This document shows, one piece after another, positions 9,962-19,129 of a DNA stretch of 64,000 nt (position 1 is the stretch's first letter; every line of letters starts with the position of its first letter). Below the pieces are notes generated by a model. It worked only from the letters and a program-made list of their open reading frames with translations. It had not been told where the DNA came from and made no database searches. The translations under genes and the position numbers were made by a program. The DNA is taken from contig NZ_CP017782.1 in the NCBI RefSeq assembly GCF_001856665.1, forward strand, positions 186,001 through 250,000, given 5' to 3'. Source of the stretch: Rhodobacter xanthinilyticus (GTDB lineage Bacteria; Pseudomonadota; Alphaproteobacteria; Rhodobacterales; Rhodobacteraceae).

Positions 9962-11272
9962 CTACAGCCGGAAACTGACAAGCTCGTCATCACCTTGCGG
10001 CGGCGCGGCCCCGGTCGTTTCGTCGACATCGCTCATGTCATCGCCCTGATCGGGGCGCACCTCGATGCCGGTGATCAGATCGGACCAGGCGACGCCGGGA
10101 TTTTGTTGCAGCACGGCCAGAAGGTTGACGAAGGCGGTGACCGTGTTGCGCGGGGTGCGGAAATAAGCCTCGCCGATGCGTTCCGAACAATGCGCCATGA
10201 AGGCTTCAAGCGCGGCATCGGGAACCATCTCGTCTTCGTGCTGCATGACCGCGCGGATGTTGTGCAAGAGCACGAACAGATCCTCGGGCGTCAGGCTGGC
10301 AAGCCGCATCACTGGCCCGGACAGATCAACCAGCCCTTCGCGCGCGAAGCTGTTTTCCGCAAGCCGCGATTGCAGCGCCTCGTAGCTGTAAAGACCGCGC
10401 CGGGTGTTCATCAGGAATTCCGGTGTGCCCCCCATCAGGAACCCCAGATTTTCGGCGCTGCCTTGCAGCACATCATTGAGAATGCGCAGAATCTGCTCGT
10501 AATTCGCGTTACGGGCCTGCGCCGAGGTCAGCTTGAACAGGTTCACCATCTCGTCAAGCCCGACGAGCAGCCCCTTGTAGCCCGCCGCGCGCACGAAGGC
10601 CGACATCAGCTTGAGATGATCATAGACGCTTGCATCGTCAACGATCGTGCGCACGCCAAGCGCCTTGCGCGCATCGGTGCGGGTGGCGAACTCGGCGCGC
10701 AACCAACGCAGCGCCGCCGACTTCAACTCTTCATCGCCCGCCTCATGCCCCTCCCAGTAGCGGCGGATGACCTCGGCAAAGTCGAAGCCGCCGGTCAATT
10801 CCTCGAAATGCGCCAGCCGCGCGCGGATCACCATTCCCGTCGGCGTATCGTTCTGTTCCGCCTCCCGTTGCGCTTGCGAAACGAAGCGTTCGACAACACT
10901 GGCCAGCGCGCCGCCATCTGACTTTGTCCGCGTCGCGAGATTGCGCGCCATCTCGGCATAAAGCCCGCGCGCCTGCCCGCCGGAGGCATGCAAACGCCGA
11001 TCCGGGGCCAGATCGGCATACATCACCACGAGCCCCTTTTCCAACGCCACCAACCGGATCAGGTTCATGAAGAACGTCTTGCCCGACCCGTATTCGCCGA
11101 TCACGAAGCGGATTGCGGCACCGCCATCGGCGATGCGTTCGATATCCCGAACCAGTTCCTCAATTTCGCGCACGCGGCCGACCTGAAGATGGCGGAGCCC
11201 CTGCTTCGGGACGACACCAGCGCGCAGCGCCTGCACGATCGCATCGCGCTCACGGGGTTTAAGCGTCGACAT
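9962..11272 (-). CDS. sngB: Shango-like ATPase SngB (DUF2791/BrxD-like)
   Basis: A 436-residue P-loop ATPase starting at MSTLKPRERDAIVQALRAGV, with GAGGAAGAG upstream. The longer open frame is rejected because this ATG has the good ribosome site and overlaps the sngA end by 14 bases. Walker A is GEYGSGKTFFMNL and the Walker B-like segment is LLVGLDEMVNL. The fold resembles the DUF2791 ATPases also seen in BREX (BrxD). It probably acts with the helicase as the NTP-driven engine of the defence complex. Translational coupling to sngA and the nine-base gap to sngC support one operon. Confidence 0.8.
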   Translation of the reverse strand: MSTLKPRERDAIVQALRAGVVPKQGLRHLQVGRVREIEELVRDIERIADGGAAIRFVIGEYGSGKTFFMNLIRLVALEKGLVVMYADLAPDRRLHASGGQARGLYAEMARNLATRTKSDGGALASVVERFVSQAQREAEQNDTPTGMVIRARLAHFEELTGGFDFAEVIRRYWEGHEAGDEELKSAALRWLRAEFATRTDARKALGVRTIVDDASVYDHLKLMSAFVRAAGYKGLLVGLDEMVNLFKLTSAQARNANYEQILRILNDVLQGSAENLGFLMGGTPEFLMNTRRGLYSYEALQSRLAENSFAREGLVDLSGPVMRLASLTPEDLFVLLHNIRAVMQHEDEMVPDAALEAFMAHCSERIGEAYFRTPRNTVTAFVNLLAVLQQNPGVAWSDLITGIEVRPDQGDDMSDVDETTGAAPPQGDDELVSFRL

Positions 11273-13880
11273 TCTCTTCCTCCTTGGCAAATTGCCCCCG
11301 CACCGCAGCGGCAATCTGCGGCGACACATCATATCCGTCGTAAGCGTCCAGAAGCGCCTCGTCGTGCGTCTCAAAAGCCCATTCGTTGATCGCCTCCAGC
11401 GCACCGGCGGGCATCAGCCCGTGCCGTTTGCAGGCGGCATCGAACGCCTCTTCGGTCAAATGGGTGCAGTTGATAATTTCTAGCACCAGCTCGGAAGCGG
11501 CCGGATCCAGCCCCTTTATGACCGGTTCTTTGCCGCCGGAAGCGGCAGGCTCGGGCTGCGATGCCTCCTCCTGCTCTTCGCCAGGCGCGCCGAAAATCTC
11601 GCCCAAGACCGAGGAAACGCGGGCCGTATCCGAGCGGATCGCCGCGATAAGCGCCGGATCGAGCGCGCGCCGGGGTGCCGATGCCTGATCCGAGATCGGC
11701 TCGCCCGGGGCTCCGGCGCTGGCGGGCCTGACCCGAACCGGGACATCATCGCCAGCATGGATATCGGAGTAGACAAGCCCCGGATCGAGGCCAAGCGCAC
11801 GGTAGAGCTTCTCGATCTGCACGACTTCCTCTGGCTGGATCAAGCCATCGGCGTGGGCGGCGGCCACCAGCGCGGCACGCAGGGCGCTTTGCATGTCGGG
11901 GCCGGCCTCCTTGAGCTTGCGGCGCAAAAGCGCGATGTCGGGCGGCACGGCAAGGTGCCATTCCATGTTGGCTTTCAGCTGTAACCGCTCAGGTTCAGAG
12001 ATTTGGTCTGCCCGCGCGATCCGCGCCAGAAGCGCCTGCCGCTCCGGTTCGGACACCACACCATCTGCCAGCACGACCACGGCGCCAAGCGCCAGTTCGA
12101 GCAGCGCCAGCCGGTAGGCCGCAGACAAATCCTCCAGATTCTCGACCGGTGCCTCGAGCGCAAAAATCACCAGCGGCTCGTCGATTTTCGGGGCGCGCAA
12201 GGCAAAGCGCGGATCGGGCGCAAGCCCGAAGCCGATGCGGGCCAGCGTGTCGGCAGCCCCCGTCAGCTGAGCCTTGGTAAGTTTATCGGGCCGCTTGTCC
12301 TCAAGCCTGGCGATCATCTCCACCGCTGGAACAATCCCTCCCGCAGCCACGCGCTCCGATGCCCAGGCCCTCAGCTCTTCCAGCTGCTTCGAGGGGAACA
12401 GTTCACGCAATTCAGGTGGCAGCAAGGCATGGGCCTCAAGACTCCCACGACCTTCCGGGTTGCGCCCAAGATAGCGGCTGAACCTTTCAAGCGCTTCCGT
12501 AACCTCATCGGCGATTTCCTGGGCGATCTCGACTGGCTTCCGGACGCCCGAAATATCGGGCAGGGGCTTGCCGTCGAACCTTGGCGAAAGATCGGCATGA
12601 AACTCCTGTGACGCGGCCTGATACCGGGCATCGAGGGTCTTGCGAGGCTTGGTGACCTTCAAACCTTCGGGAAATCGCTCTTCGAAACGCAGCCGAAAGA
12701 GCGCACGAAATTCTTCGGCACATCGCTTCGATGCGGTTCGCATCGGGTGCTCGGGATGGCAGATCAGCCAGCTGAGCGTCCAATCCCAGCCAAGCGGTAC
12801 CCCCTGCGCAATTTTCGTGCCGATCGCCGCCTTCACGCCAAAGGGCAGCTCCCAGCCATGAAAATCGAACACAGGCTCCGACGCGGCGGGATCACGAACC
12901 GCGATCTGCGCGATCTGAATGAACTCGCCCAGATAACGCTGTGCCGATCCGTTGTGCGCATAAACCGATGCAAGCCGCCTGACTTCCTCGAGGATCTCAC
13001 GCTTTTCCTCTTCGGGCGCCTGGTCCATGAAGAAACGACGTTCAAGTCCATAGAAATACAGGAACATGTAGCCCGGGTTATAGCTGGCATCCCTGCGGCC
13101 ATCTGCAAGCCAATCCAGATAGGTGGCCCGGCAAACCGGGGAAATTTCCGAATAACTTGGCCAGTAGGGCATCTGGCGCCCATCCTTGTCGCTCCCGACA
13201 GGGGCGACCGGAAGCGCGGGGTCAATGAACGGACGGCTCTTGGTGTAATAGCCGTCGCCCCCAAGGCGCAGCGGAGTGCCGACATAGACCATCCCATCGA
13301 TGTCGCGTCCGGCAAGATCGACTCGCTGTCCATGTGGCACCCATCCTTGCCGCGGTGGCGCCGGGCGCGGGCGATCTTCCTGCACACGCCCGAGATCATC
13401 TCCCTGCTGTGTGAATCGTTCCAGATTGCGCTCGCTCTGTGCCTGTTTGAGTTCTTCGATGCGCTCAAGACGCGCCCGGCGAGCCTCGGAGGTTGGCTCG
13501 CCCTCCAAGGTTCTGGGGCCTGTGCCTTCGACCGCTTGCGAAGCCTGAGCGGCCTCGCGCCTCGCCTGCAGTTCCGCGTGACCTTGCATGTTCTGCGCAG
13601 TTGTTCCAACCGGAAGCGGAGGCGGGTTCACGGTTCTAACTCGGGCGTTTTCCGTCAGCGACTGGTCTTGCGCGGCTTGCAAGAGTTCCCGCATGCGCCG
13701 CCGTTTGCGGCGCCGTCTTTCTTGCACCGATACCAGAAGCACTGGGCCTCCGAAGGCCAGAGCCATCTGCGCGCCGACGGGCCAGTCTTGCAGCGCCAGC
13801 ACGACCACGAACATGCAAATCACAAAATACAGTGCGAAAAAGAAGACGACCCGAAGGACAGTGACAAGGGCGGCGAGCAT
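11259..13880 (-). CDS. sngA: Shango-like TerB-domain protein SngA
   Basis: An 873-residue protein. Two N-terminal hydrophobic helices (about residues 3-50) predict membrane anchoring and are followed by basic and proline-rich linkers. A TerB-N type region carries YWPSYSEIS and MFLYFYGLERRFF. Near residues 590-720 lies a TerB-like helical domain with paired acidic motifs (LADGVVSEPE, HADGLIQPEE), and a TerB-C-like tail follows. TerB-N/TerB-C proteins are known in stress and phage-response clusters. ATG at 13880 is taken as the start, although a TTG four codons upstream is in frame. It is the first gene of the putative operon and may sense or recruit to the envelope. Confidence 0.8.
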   Translation of the reverse strand: MLAALVTVLRVVFFFALYFVICMFVVVLALQDWPVGAQMALAFGGPVLLVSVQERRRRKRRRMRELLQAAQDQSLTENARVRTVNPPPLPVGTTAQNMQGHAELQARREAAQASQAVEGTGPRTLEGEPTSEARRARLERIEELKQAQSERNLERFTQQGDDLGRVQEDRPRPAPPRQGWVPHGQRVDLAGRDIDGMVYVGTPLRLGGDGYYTKSRPFIDPALPVAPVGSDKDGRQMPYWPSYSEISPVCRATYLDWLADGRRDASYNPGYMFLYFYGLERRFFMDQAPEEEKREILEEVRRLASVYAHNGSAQRYLGEFIQIAQIAVRDPAASEPVFDFHGWELPFGVKAAIGTKIAQGVPLGWDWTLSWLICHPEHPMRTASKRCAEEFRALFRLRFEERFPEGLKVTKPRKTLDARYQAASQEFHADLSPRFDGKPLPDISGVRKPVEIAQEIADEVTEALERFSRYLGRNPEGRGSLEAHALLPPELRELFPSKQLEELRAWASERVAAGGIVPAVEMIARLEDKRPDKLTKAQLTGAADTLARIGFGLAPDPRFALRAPKIDEPLVIFALEAPVENLEDLSAAYRLALLELALGAVVVLADGVVSEPERQALLARIARADQISEPERLQLKANMEWHLAVPPDIALLRRKLKEAGPDMQSALRAALVAAAHADGLIQPEEVVQIEKLYRALGLDPGLVYSDIHAGDDVPVRVRPASAGAPGEPISDQASAPRRALDPALIAAIRSDTARVSSVLGEIFGAPGEEQEEASQPEPAASGGKEPVIKGLDPAASELVLEIINCTHLTEEAFDAACKRHGLMPAGALEAINEWAFETHDEALLDAYDGYDVSPQIAAAVRGQFAKEEENVDA

Positions 13881-14118
13881 TGCGGATCTCAAATGTCTGC
13901 GGTGGATATCACATCAGTCTGAGCGATCGCTGAAATTTAAGCAACAAGTCTACGAAGTCCGGCAACACGGATTGGCCTCGAAACTGATCCGGGGAAGATT
14001 GGCGCCGCACGTGCAATACCTCATGCGGATCTTCGGCGCCTAAGCGACTGCTTCGACGTGCCTCTTGGGCCATCTGCCTGACGATAAAAGGGCTTTACTG
14101 AAACGCCTTGGCGCCGAC

Positions 14119-15426
14119 CTACAGCCGCCCCGCCATGCGTAGCGCGTTCGCCTCGACAGCTTCGGCGGTCTGCACGACATATCCTTCGCTGGCCCCTCGC
14201 AGCGCCGCAACCTCGGCGGAAACAGCGACCCTTTTCGCCACAAGCGCATCCACCAGCTGACGGACCCGAGTCTTGACATCGCTCGGCCGATAGCCGTTCG
14301 CGCGGGCGAGCGCCTCCCAGTGGCGCCCTGCAATCATGTTCGGGGTGCGCCTCTTGTCAGCAATGTTCTGTGCATAGCTTTGCACGACGTGCGGCCAAGG
14401 GAGTACGGTCGAGACGTCATAGAGCGGCGCGAGGCTCGGAGCAGAACCCACGGGCAGGAGCAGCGAATAATTCTTCGCATGCGCATCGGTGTTGGCCACG
14501 AGGATGTTGAAAATGACCTGATCGAGCAATGCGAGGGCGTCTTTTGCGCTGCAATGGCGCGCCGTCGCGAGCAGCGTCTTGAGATCAAGGCCCGGCCGCG
14601 TGCCGCGCTCGTATTTGCGCCCCGGCGGCAGGCCATTGGCCTGAGCGAAGTCCTCCTGATGCAGGCGGTTGATCTGACCGCCGCGCCCCAGCCTTCGATC
14701 ATAGCGCAGCACAGCGATCGCGGCGCGCTTTGAGGCTTGCAGGATCGTCGCCTCGGCCGCCTCGATGCCGATCGCCTGAGCCATCCGCAGACACCAGACC
14801 TCGTTCTCGGTGATGCCGGGCAGGTGGGGGTTGTCCGGCTTCACGATCAAGGTTGAGGGCGCCCCGTTGCGCGGCACCGCCAGCCTGTCCCCTTTCTGCG
14901 GCAAGCGCAGCACCGGGGCGCCATCCGGCCCCAGAACACTCAGCGCCGATTTTTTCTGCCCGCCCGCCAAGGACTGCCGCACGCCGTCTTCCCCGACCAG
15001 AAACGGCCTGCGCCCGAGATCTTCGAAATGGCGTTCCAACGCTTCATGCGGATCTTCGGTCAGGTAGAGCTGCGTCAGGGGCATGTAAGACCACCGGCTG
15101 CGATCCGTCGGCACCCCGAACGAGAAGGCCCCCGCCGTATCGCCGCCAATCTCTTGCAGCAGTGCCAGAACATCCGCCTGATCGAGACCAAGGGCGCGTG
15201 TCAGGCCCGCCAGTTGCTCCTCTTCGGGCAGCAGATTGGCAAGCCAAGGCGAGAGGGCTTCCGAACAGTGGGGCTCGGCGCGCAGCGGCATCGTTACCGA
15301 GAGCGGGAAGGCGCCCGCCGTCTGCAGCCAGCGCGCGGCATAGTGCAGAGTGAGCGACCCGTCGGCGGCCACCTCGATCTGCCCGACCTCGAGCGCGTCG
15401 AACCAGATCGGAACCCTCACGCTCAC
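14119..15426 (-). CDS. hipA: HipA-type serine/threonine kinase toxin
   Basis: A 435-residue HipA family kinase. An N-terminal HipA_N domain is followed by the kinase part with an SLAGGQKKSAL loop, IVKPDN, ENEVWCLRMAQAIGI and the catalytic NTDAHAKNYSLL motif. Known HipA toxins phosphorylate aminoacyl-tRNA synthetases and cause growth arrest. The GTG start overlaps the hipB stop by four bases (GTGA), so toxin is coupled to antitoxin translation. Length and key motifs are intact. Confidence 0.9.
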   Translation of the reverse strand: MSVRVPIWFDALEVGQIEVAADGSLTLHYAARWLQTAGAFPLSVTMPLRAEPHCSEALSPWLANLLPEEEQLAGLTRALGLDQADVLALLQEIGGDTAGAFSFGVPTDRSRWSYMPLTQLYLTEDPHEALERHFEDLGRRPFLVGEDGVRQSLAGGQKKSALSVLGPDGAPVLRLPQKGDRLAVPRNGAPSTLIVKPDNPHLPGITENEVWCLRMAQAIGIEAAEATILQASKRAAIAVLRYDRRLGRGGQINRLHQEDFAQANGLPPGRKYERGTRPGLDLKTLLATARHCSAKDALALLDQVIFNILVANTDAHAKNYSLLLPVGSAPSLAPLYDVSTVLPWPHVVQSYAQNIADKRRTPNMIAGRHWEALARANGYRPSDVKTRVRQLVDALVAKRVAVSAEVAALRGASEGYVVQTAEAVEANALRMAGRL

Positions 15427-15719
15427 CGATAATCCCCCAAGTCATAGCCCTGGCCATTCGACCCACCGGCTTCACCGGGCCTTGATGTGCGATCCTCCAG
15501 AAGATCGGCAAGAGGCACGCGCAGGGCGCGGGCAATCCTTGCGAGGGTCGTCACCCGGGCATCGCGCTTGGCGGTCTCGATCAGCGACAGCGCGGGCGCG
15601 CTGATGCCAGTCAGACACGCCAGCTGCTCGAGGTTGAGCCCCTGCGCGACCCGCGTGGCACGCAGGCGCCTCCCGATAAGGCCGAGAAGGGCGTCCAGCT
15701 CATCTGTGTGATCAGGCAT
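15423..15719 (-). CDS. hipB: HipB-type antitoxin, Xre repressor
   Basis: A 98-residue protein starting at MPDHTDELDALLG, with an Xre helix-turn-helix (LRATRVAQGLNLEQLACLTG, then SLIETAKRD). It is expected to bind HipA and repress the operon from the operator repeats upstream. The open frame extends 18 codons further upstream, but ATG 15719 begins the recognisable domain. A glycine-rich tail follows the domain. Confidence 0.88.
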   Translation of the reverse strand: MPDHTDELDALLGLIGRRLRATRVAQGLNLEQLACLTGISAPALSLIETAKRDARVTTLARIARALRVPLADLLEDRTSRPGEAGGSNGQGYDLGDYR

Positions 15720-15729
15720 CCGGGCCACC

Positions 15730-15844
15730 TTACCGATTTCGATAAAAATAGCACTCCAAGGCACATTCCTCAAGCTATCTTATCCTTTTCAATAAGATTA
15801 GGCAGGAGGCGATCCGGAAGTAGAAATATTACCTTTTTCGGTAA
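15730..15844. promoter_or_regulatory. HipB operator-like repeats
   Basis: Three related dyads precede hipB: TTACC/CGATAA (15730-15745), CTTAT/ATAAG with core ccttttca (15779-15796), and TTACC/GGTAA (15829-15844). HipB proteins bind spaced palindromes upstream of their genes, so these are the likely autoregulation sites. Confidence 0.5.
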
Positions 15845-15893
15845 GACGATCGCAAGAACGGCACCCGCAAGCCCCTACGGGGAGCAGCCTCCG

Positions 15894-16139
15894 CTATCTC
15901 CTGTGCATCCGCTCCAGAGCCTTTTCGACCGTGGGCCCCAGAACCAGCAGCGCGATGATGGTGATCATGGGCGAGAAGAACAGCGTCAGAAGGAGCCATC
16001 CGAACACCGACCTGCCACGCTCCGCCGCCATCGTTGCCGGAACCCAGATCGAGATCCAGAACAGGAAGATAACCAGCACAAAAAACAAGACCGCCGTAGA
16101 ATCCATTTGGATCTCCATCCCCCAGACAACAATCTTCAT
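15894..16139 (-). CDS. Small two-helix membrane protein
   Basis: An 81-residue product with two strongly hydrophobic segments (STAVLFFVLVIFLFWISIWV and WLLLTLFFSPMITIIALLVL) and a basic tail. ATG 16139 is preceded by AGGAGG at good spacing. I do not recognise a family. It stands alone between hipBA and the relaxase gene and may be a plasmid-borne membrane protein. Confidence 0.6.
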   Translation of the reverse strand: MKIVVWGMEIQMDSTAVLFFVLVIFLFWISIWVPATMAAERGRSVFGWLLLTLFFSPMITIIALLVLGPTVEKALERMHRR

Positions 16140-16259
16140 CGGGAAAAACCTCCTGAGACGAAAGCGCCCTCCCCCGAGGTCATAATAGCAGTCTTGCCGT
16201 AACAGAGGCGGCATCGGCCGGTCAGAGCGTTCCTCAGCAAGTTAGGCAACAGGGCGCTT

Positions 16260-18062
16260 CTATTCCAGTTCCCGATCTTCGTTGCGGTGTCGCACCTCCG
16301 CCCGCTCTGCCTCCCGCAAGGTCACACCCATGCCAGGATGGGCCCGCGCCGCGACGGTGAACGCCAGCGCCACCGCTTGCCTCTCCCGCTTTTCCGGGAA
16401 GTCCTGCATCAGCGCGTCGGTCCGCCCCGCCGCCAGATCCGTCGCAACCCCCTTCCCATATCTCTGGCGCAGATCCGCCGCGAAACGTTGCGCCTCTTCG
16501 TCCGACCCGAAACACACCGTGCCGGTCGCCGCAATCGTCCGGGCCATCGCGCGCATCGTCCCGAGGAGCCGTGCGGACTGCGCATCGGTTTCGCGCCGGT
16601 GACCGGCATCGATCAATGCTTCGGCCTGTTCATGGAACTGCCGGAGCGTGAAGCCGGCCTGCCCCCTCTGCTTCCGGTCTTCGAGATCGAGGTTGCGATG
16701 CGCCGCGACAGCGCGCAGATCGTCCCGAACCCAAAGCCGTTCCTCGAAGGCATTCGCGGGGCCGCGGTCGATACGCTCTCTCAACCGCCGGGGTTCGAGG
16801 CCGATCTGAACCCCGAGCGCCGATATCTTTTCGCTGATGTCCAAAGGCGGATCGCACATGCCCGGCAGGCCATGCCGCATCGCGTCCGCGCGCCGCAAAG
16901 CCACCGACCGACCGTAGATCTCCGACTGCGCCGGCATCTCCAGCAACTGCACGCCGCGCCGATCCCCAAGCCCGTCGAGAACTTCGCGGGCATGGCCGAA
17001 CAATTCCTTGCGCAGCACCAGTTGCTCCTGTTCCGGCCGCGCCCCGATCCGCTCCAGCGCCTGCCCCATCCAACCTTCGAAATGCCGCTCGAGATCGACA
17101 CGGCTCTCGCGGTGCTCGGAGGCAGGGAAAGCACTCACGATACCGCCACGGACCAAGGCCGCCTCGGCGGCACCGATCCGCGTGGCGATCTCGTCGAGCC
17201 CGGTCAAGGCGGCCAGATGCGCAAGCCCGCGCAGGGTTTCGGCGGAGCGGGTCATGCTTGACAGGGCCTCATCCAGCGCCCGACCCTCGCGCATCCTCTC
17301 CTCGGGCGCACGGCCCTGCGCCTTCGCCCGCTCGATCTCGGCCCGGCTCGGACCGTAGCTCAGAATCCCCCGCTCGGCCCGCGAGGTGGCATCGAGAAAC
17401 ACCCCCTCTTCCGCCGCGATCTCGACCATCCGGGTTTTCATCATGTCGAGATTGAACGCATGCTCGCGGGCCATGTAGAACCACTGCCCGTCGATCAGAC
17501 CGCGGTTGTTCACCACGACATGCACATGCGGATGCGCCCGGTCGGTGTGCAGCGCCGCGACATAGGCCCATTCCTCCGCCTGATGCGCCCCGGACTGAAA
17601 CATCTCGAAGGCCCAGGCCTCGGCGATCAGCTTCGCCTTCTCTGGCGCGACATGCGAGGGAAAGCTGAGCAGAAGATGGCTCGTGTGCCCGTTCTTCGGT
17701 GCGCCGCGCCAGTCATCGCCCCAGGCCTCTGCGATCTCGCGGCGTTCCTCGGCGGCAAGTCCGCGCGCGTTGGGATCATGGGCGACGGCATTGCCAAAAA
17801 TCGCCTCGGACTTCGAGAACAGGTAATCGAACTGCGCCCGCAAATCCTTGGCTGTATGCGTCCCGCCCCGATTGATCTTCTTGATCACCGCCGCGTTCGA
17901 TCCAAGCGCAAAGCGCCAAAGCTGCGCCGCCCGGGGCGAAAAGCGCACAAACCCTGCCCCGCTCGTTCCCCGCGCACGCCCCCGCTGCGGTCGCAACACA
18001 TCAAGATCGCCAAGCAGGGCGTCAACGACACCTCGGCCGGGCCGTGTCGCAAGCTTAGCCAA
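16260..18062 (-). CDS. virD2: VirD2-type relaxase
   Basis: A 600-residue conjugative relaxase that nicks oriT and pilots the single strand. The nuclease domain holds RGGTHTAKDLRAQFDYLF, where the Tyr corresponds to the VirD2 nicking tyrosine. The metal motif is HTDRAHPHVHVVVNNR, and LDATSRAERGI is also typical of VirD2. The long C-terminal region (after about residue 260) is predicted helical and of unknown role. The apparent start is TTG at 18062, overlapping the virD1 end by eight bases. Confidence 0.9.
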   Translation of the reverse strand: MAKLATRPGRGVVDALLGDLDVLRPQRGRARGTSGAGFVRFSPRAAQLWRFALGSNAAVIKKINRGGTHTAKDLRAQFDYLFSKSEAIFGNAVAHDPNARGLAAEERREIAEAWGDDWRGAPKNGHTSHLLLSFPSHVAPEKAKLIAEAWAFEMFQSGAHQAEEWAYVAALHTDRAHPHVHVVVNNRGLIDGQWFYMAREHAFNLDMMKTRMVEIAAEEGVFLDATSRAERGILSYGPSRAEIERAKAQGRAPEERMREGRALDEALSSMTRSAETLRGLAHLAALTGLDEIATRIGAAEAALVRGGIVSAFPASEHRESRVDLERHFEGWMGQALERIGARPEQEQLVLRKELFGHAREVLDGLGDRRGVQLLEMPAQSEIYGRSVALRRADAMRHGLPGMCDPPLDISEKISALGVQIGLEPRRLRERIDRGPANAFEERLWVRDDLRAVAAHRNLDLEDRKQRGQAGFTLRQFHEQAEALIDAGHRRETDAQSARLLGTMRAMARTIAATGTVCFGSDEEAQRFAADLRQRYGKGVATDLAAGRTDALMQDFPEKRERQAVALAFTVAARAHPGMGVTLREAERAEVRHRNEDRELE

Positions 18063-18600
18063 CCTGGTGCCCCTGATGCTCTGCCACGAACTTCCGGTAG
18101 AGGGTCACGCCCCGCCGACGCCGCTCACTGATCACCTGCGACAGGGTCGCGCGCAGCACCGGTAGCCTCAAGCGCAACTCGTCGATTCCGGCCCACTGCT
18201 CCTTGACCATCGACACCCTGCCCCGGTTCGCCGCCAGCGCGATCTGGTTCACATTGACCCCGATCTTGTGCAACTCGCGCTGGATGCCATCGAGCCGTGC
18301 CGCATCTTCCGGGCCGAATTCCAGAAACCCCGCGCTCATGCGGATGATCGCCCGAATCCCGTCCGATCGGGATTTCACGCCAAGCTGGTCGCAGAGCGCA
18401 TCGAAAGCCGCCACCTCTTCTGCGGGCAGCCTGCACGAGACCACCTGCCCGCAACCCTCCTTCTGGGGCCTTCCCCGACCCGGGCGCGTGCCCCCTTCCC
18501 TACCGGGCTCCGCCACCGACCGCTCCGGCGCAATTCGCGGGCCGGGGGGAGCTTCAGGCGCATTATCTCGAAGGGTTTTTTTCTTCACCGTCACACTCAT
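18055..18600 (-). CDS. virD1: VirD1/MobC-type relaxosome accessory protein
   Basis: A 181-residue protein. A charged, proline-rich N-terminus is followed by a ribbon-helix-helix-like region (VVSCRLPAEEVAAFDALCDQ) and a helical part with IRAIIRMSAGFLEFG and KIGVNVNQIALAANRGRV. These patterns match VirD1 and MobC accessory proteins, which help the relaxase open oriT DNA. It overlaps virD2 by eight bases and is the first gene of that unit. Confidence 0.82.
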   Translation of the reverse strand: MSVTVKKKTLRDNAPEAPPGPRIAPERSVAEPGREGGTRPGRGRPQKEGCGQVVSCRLPAEEVAAFDALCDQLGVKSRSDGIRAIIRMSAGFLEFGPEDAARLDGIQRELHKIGVNVNQIALAANRGRVSMVKEQWAGIDELRLRLPVLRATLSQVISERRRRGVTLYRKFVAEHQGHQVG

Positions 18601-19129
18601 TATTTTTTGTAGACATCACGCATTTCCTGCCACCACCCTTACTCTTATCTTTCTCCCTTTTGCAATCGCAACCATGAGGCGATTCAGCACACTTGCGAAA
18701 GACGTTTACGCAAGGTAAGCCGCCGATCACCGAACGCCTTTCGCGGCTCCCTCATCGCGACAAGCTGTTCGCGCAAACGTCCTTCCCTCCACCGGGAGAG
18801 GGCAATCAATGTGATAAAAATCAACGCCGTAACATGTTGTTATGGCGCAATGTTGCCCCGCCATTCCTAGACCGGGGACCGAGAAAGGACGAGTGAGATG
18901 CGTAGTCAGGCATCAGCGACGTGCGCTCTGCAGCGCGCAAAAAATCAACCGTAAGATGATATCAGATAAAAGCGAGACGCGATAAGTCAAACGACTTTCG
19001 CTTTTCGCTTTATGTTCTGCGCAATTCGCATTGCGCGGGATGAATTTCGATATTCACACAGTGAATAATTCAAACGGTGTTCCGCGATCAGATAGATGCC
19101 TTCGGCACGCCGCAAGATGAGGAAGTTTC
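18601..19129. promoter_or_regulatory. Divergent intergenic region with probable oriT
   Basis: About 530 bases, more AT-rich than the surroundings, lie between virD1 (minus) and virC1 (plus), the usual place for oriT. It contains a perfect hairpin GCGCAAT-tcgc-ATTGCGC (19019-19036) and an inverted repeat AAAAGCGA/TCGCTTTT (18968-18975 and 18998-19005). No gene is supported. A cctgccacc stretch near 18630 slightly resembles VirD2 nick regions, but I could not find a clear nick consensus. Confidence 0.6.

Noticed and set aside
9962..11404. BREX system based on the DUF2791 ATPase
   Set aside because: BrxD-like ATPase is present, but there is no BrxC, PglX, PglZ or BrxA/B nearby. The TerB protein plus helicase fit Shango better.
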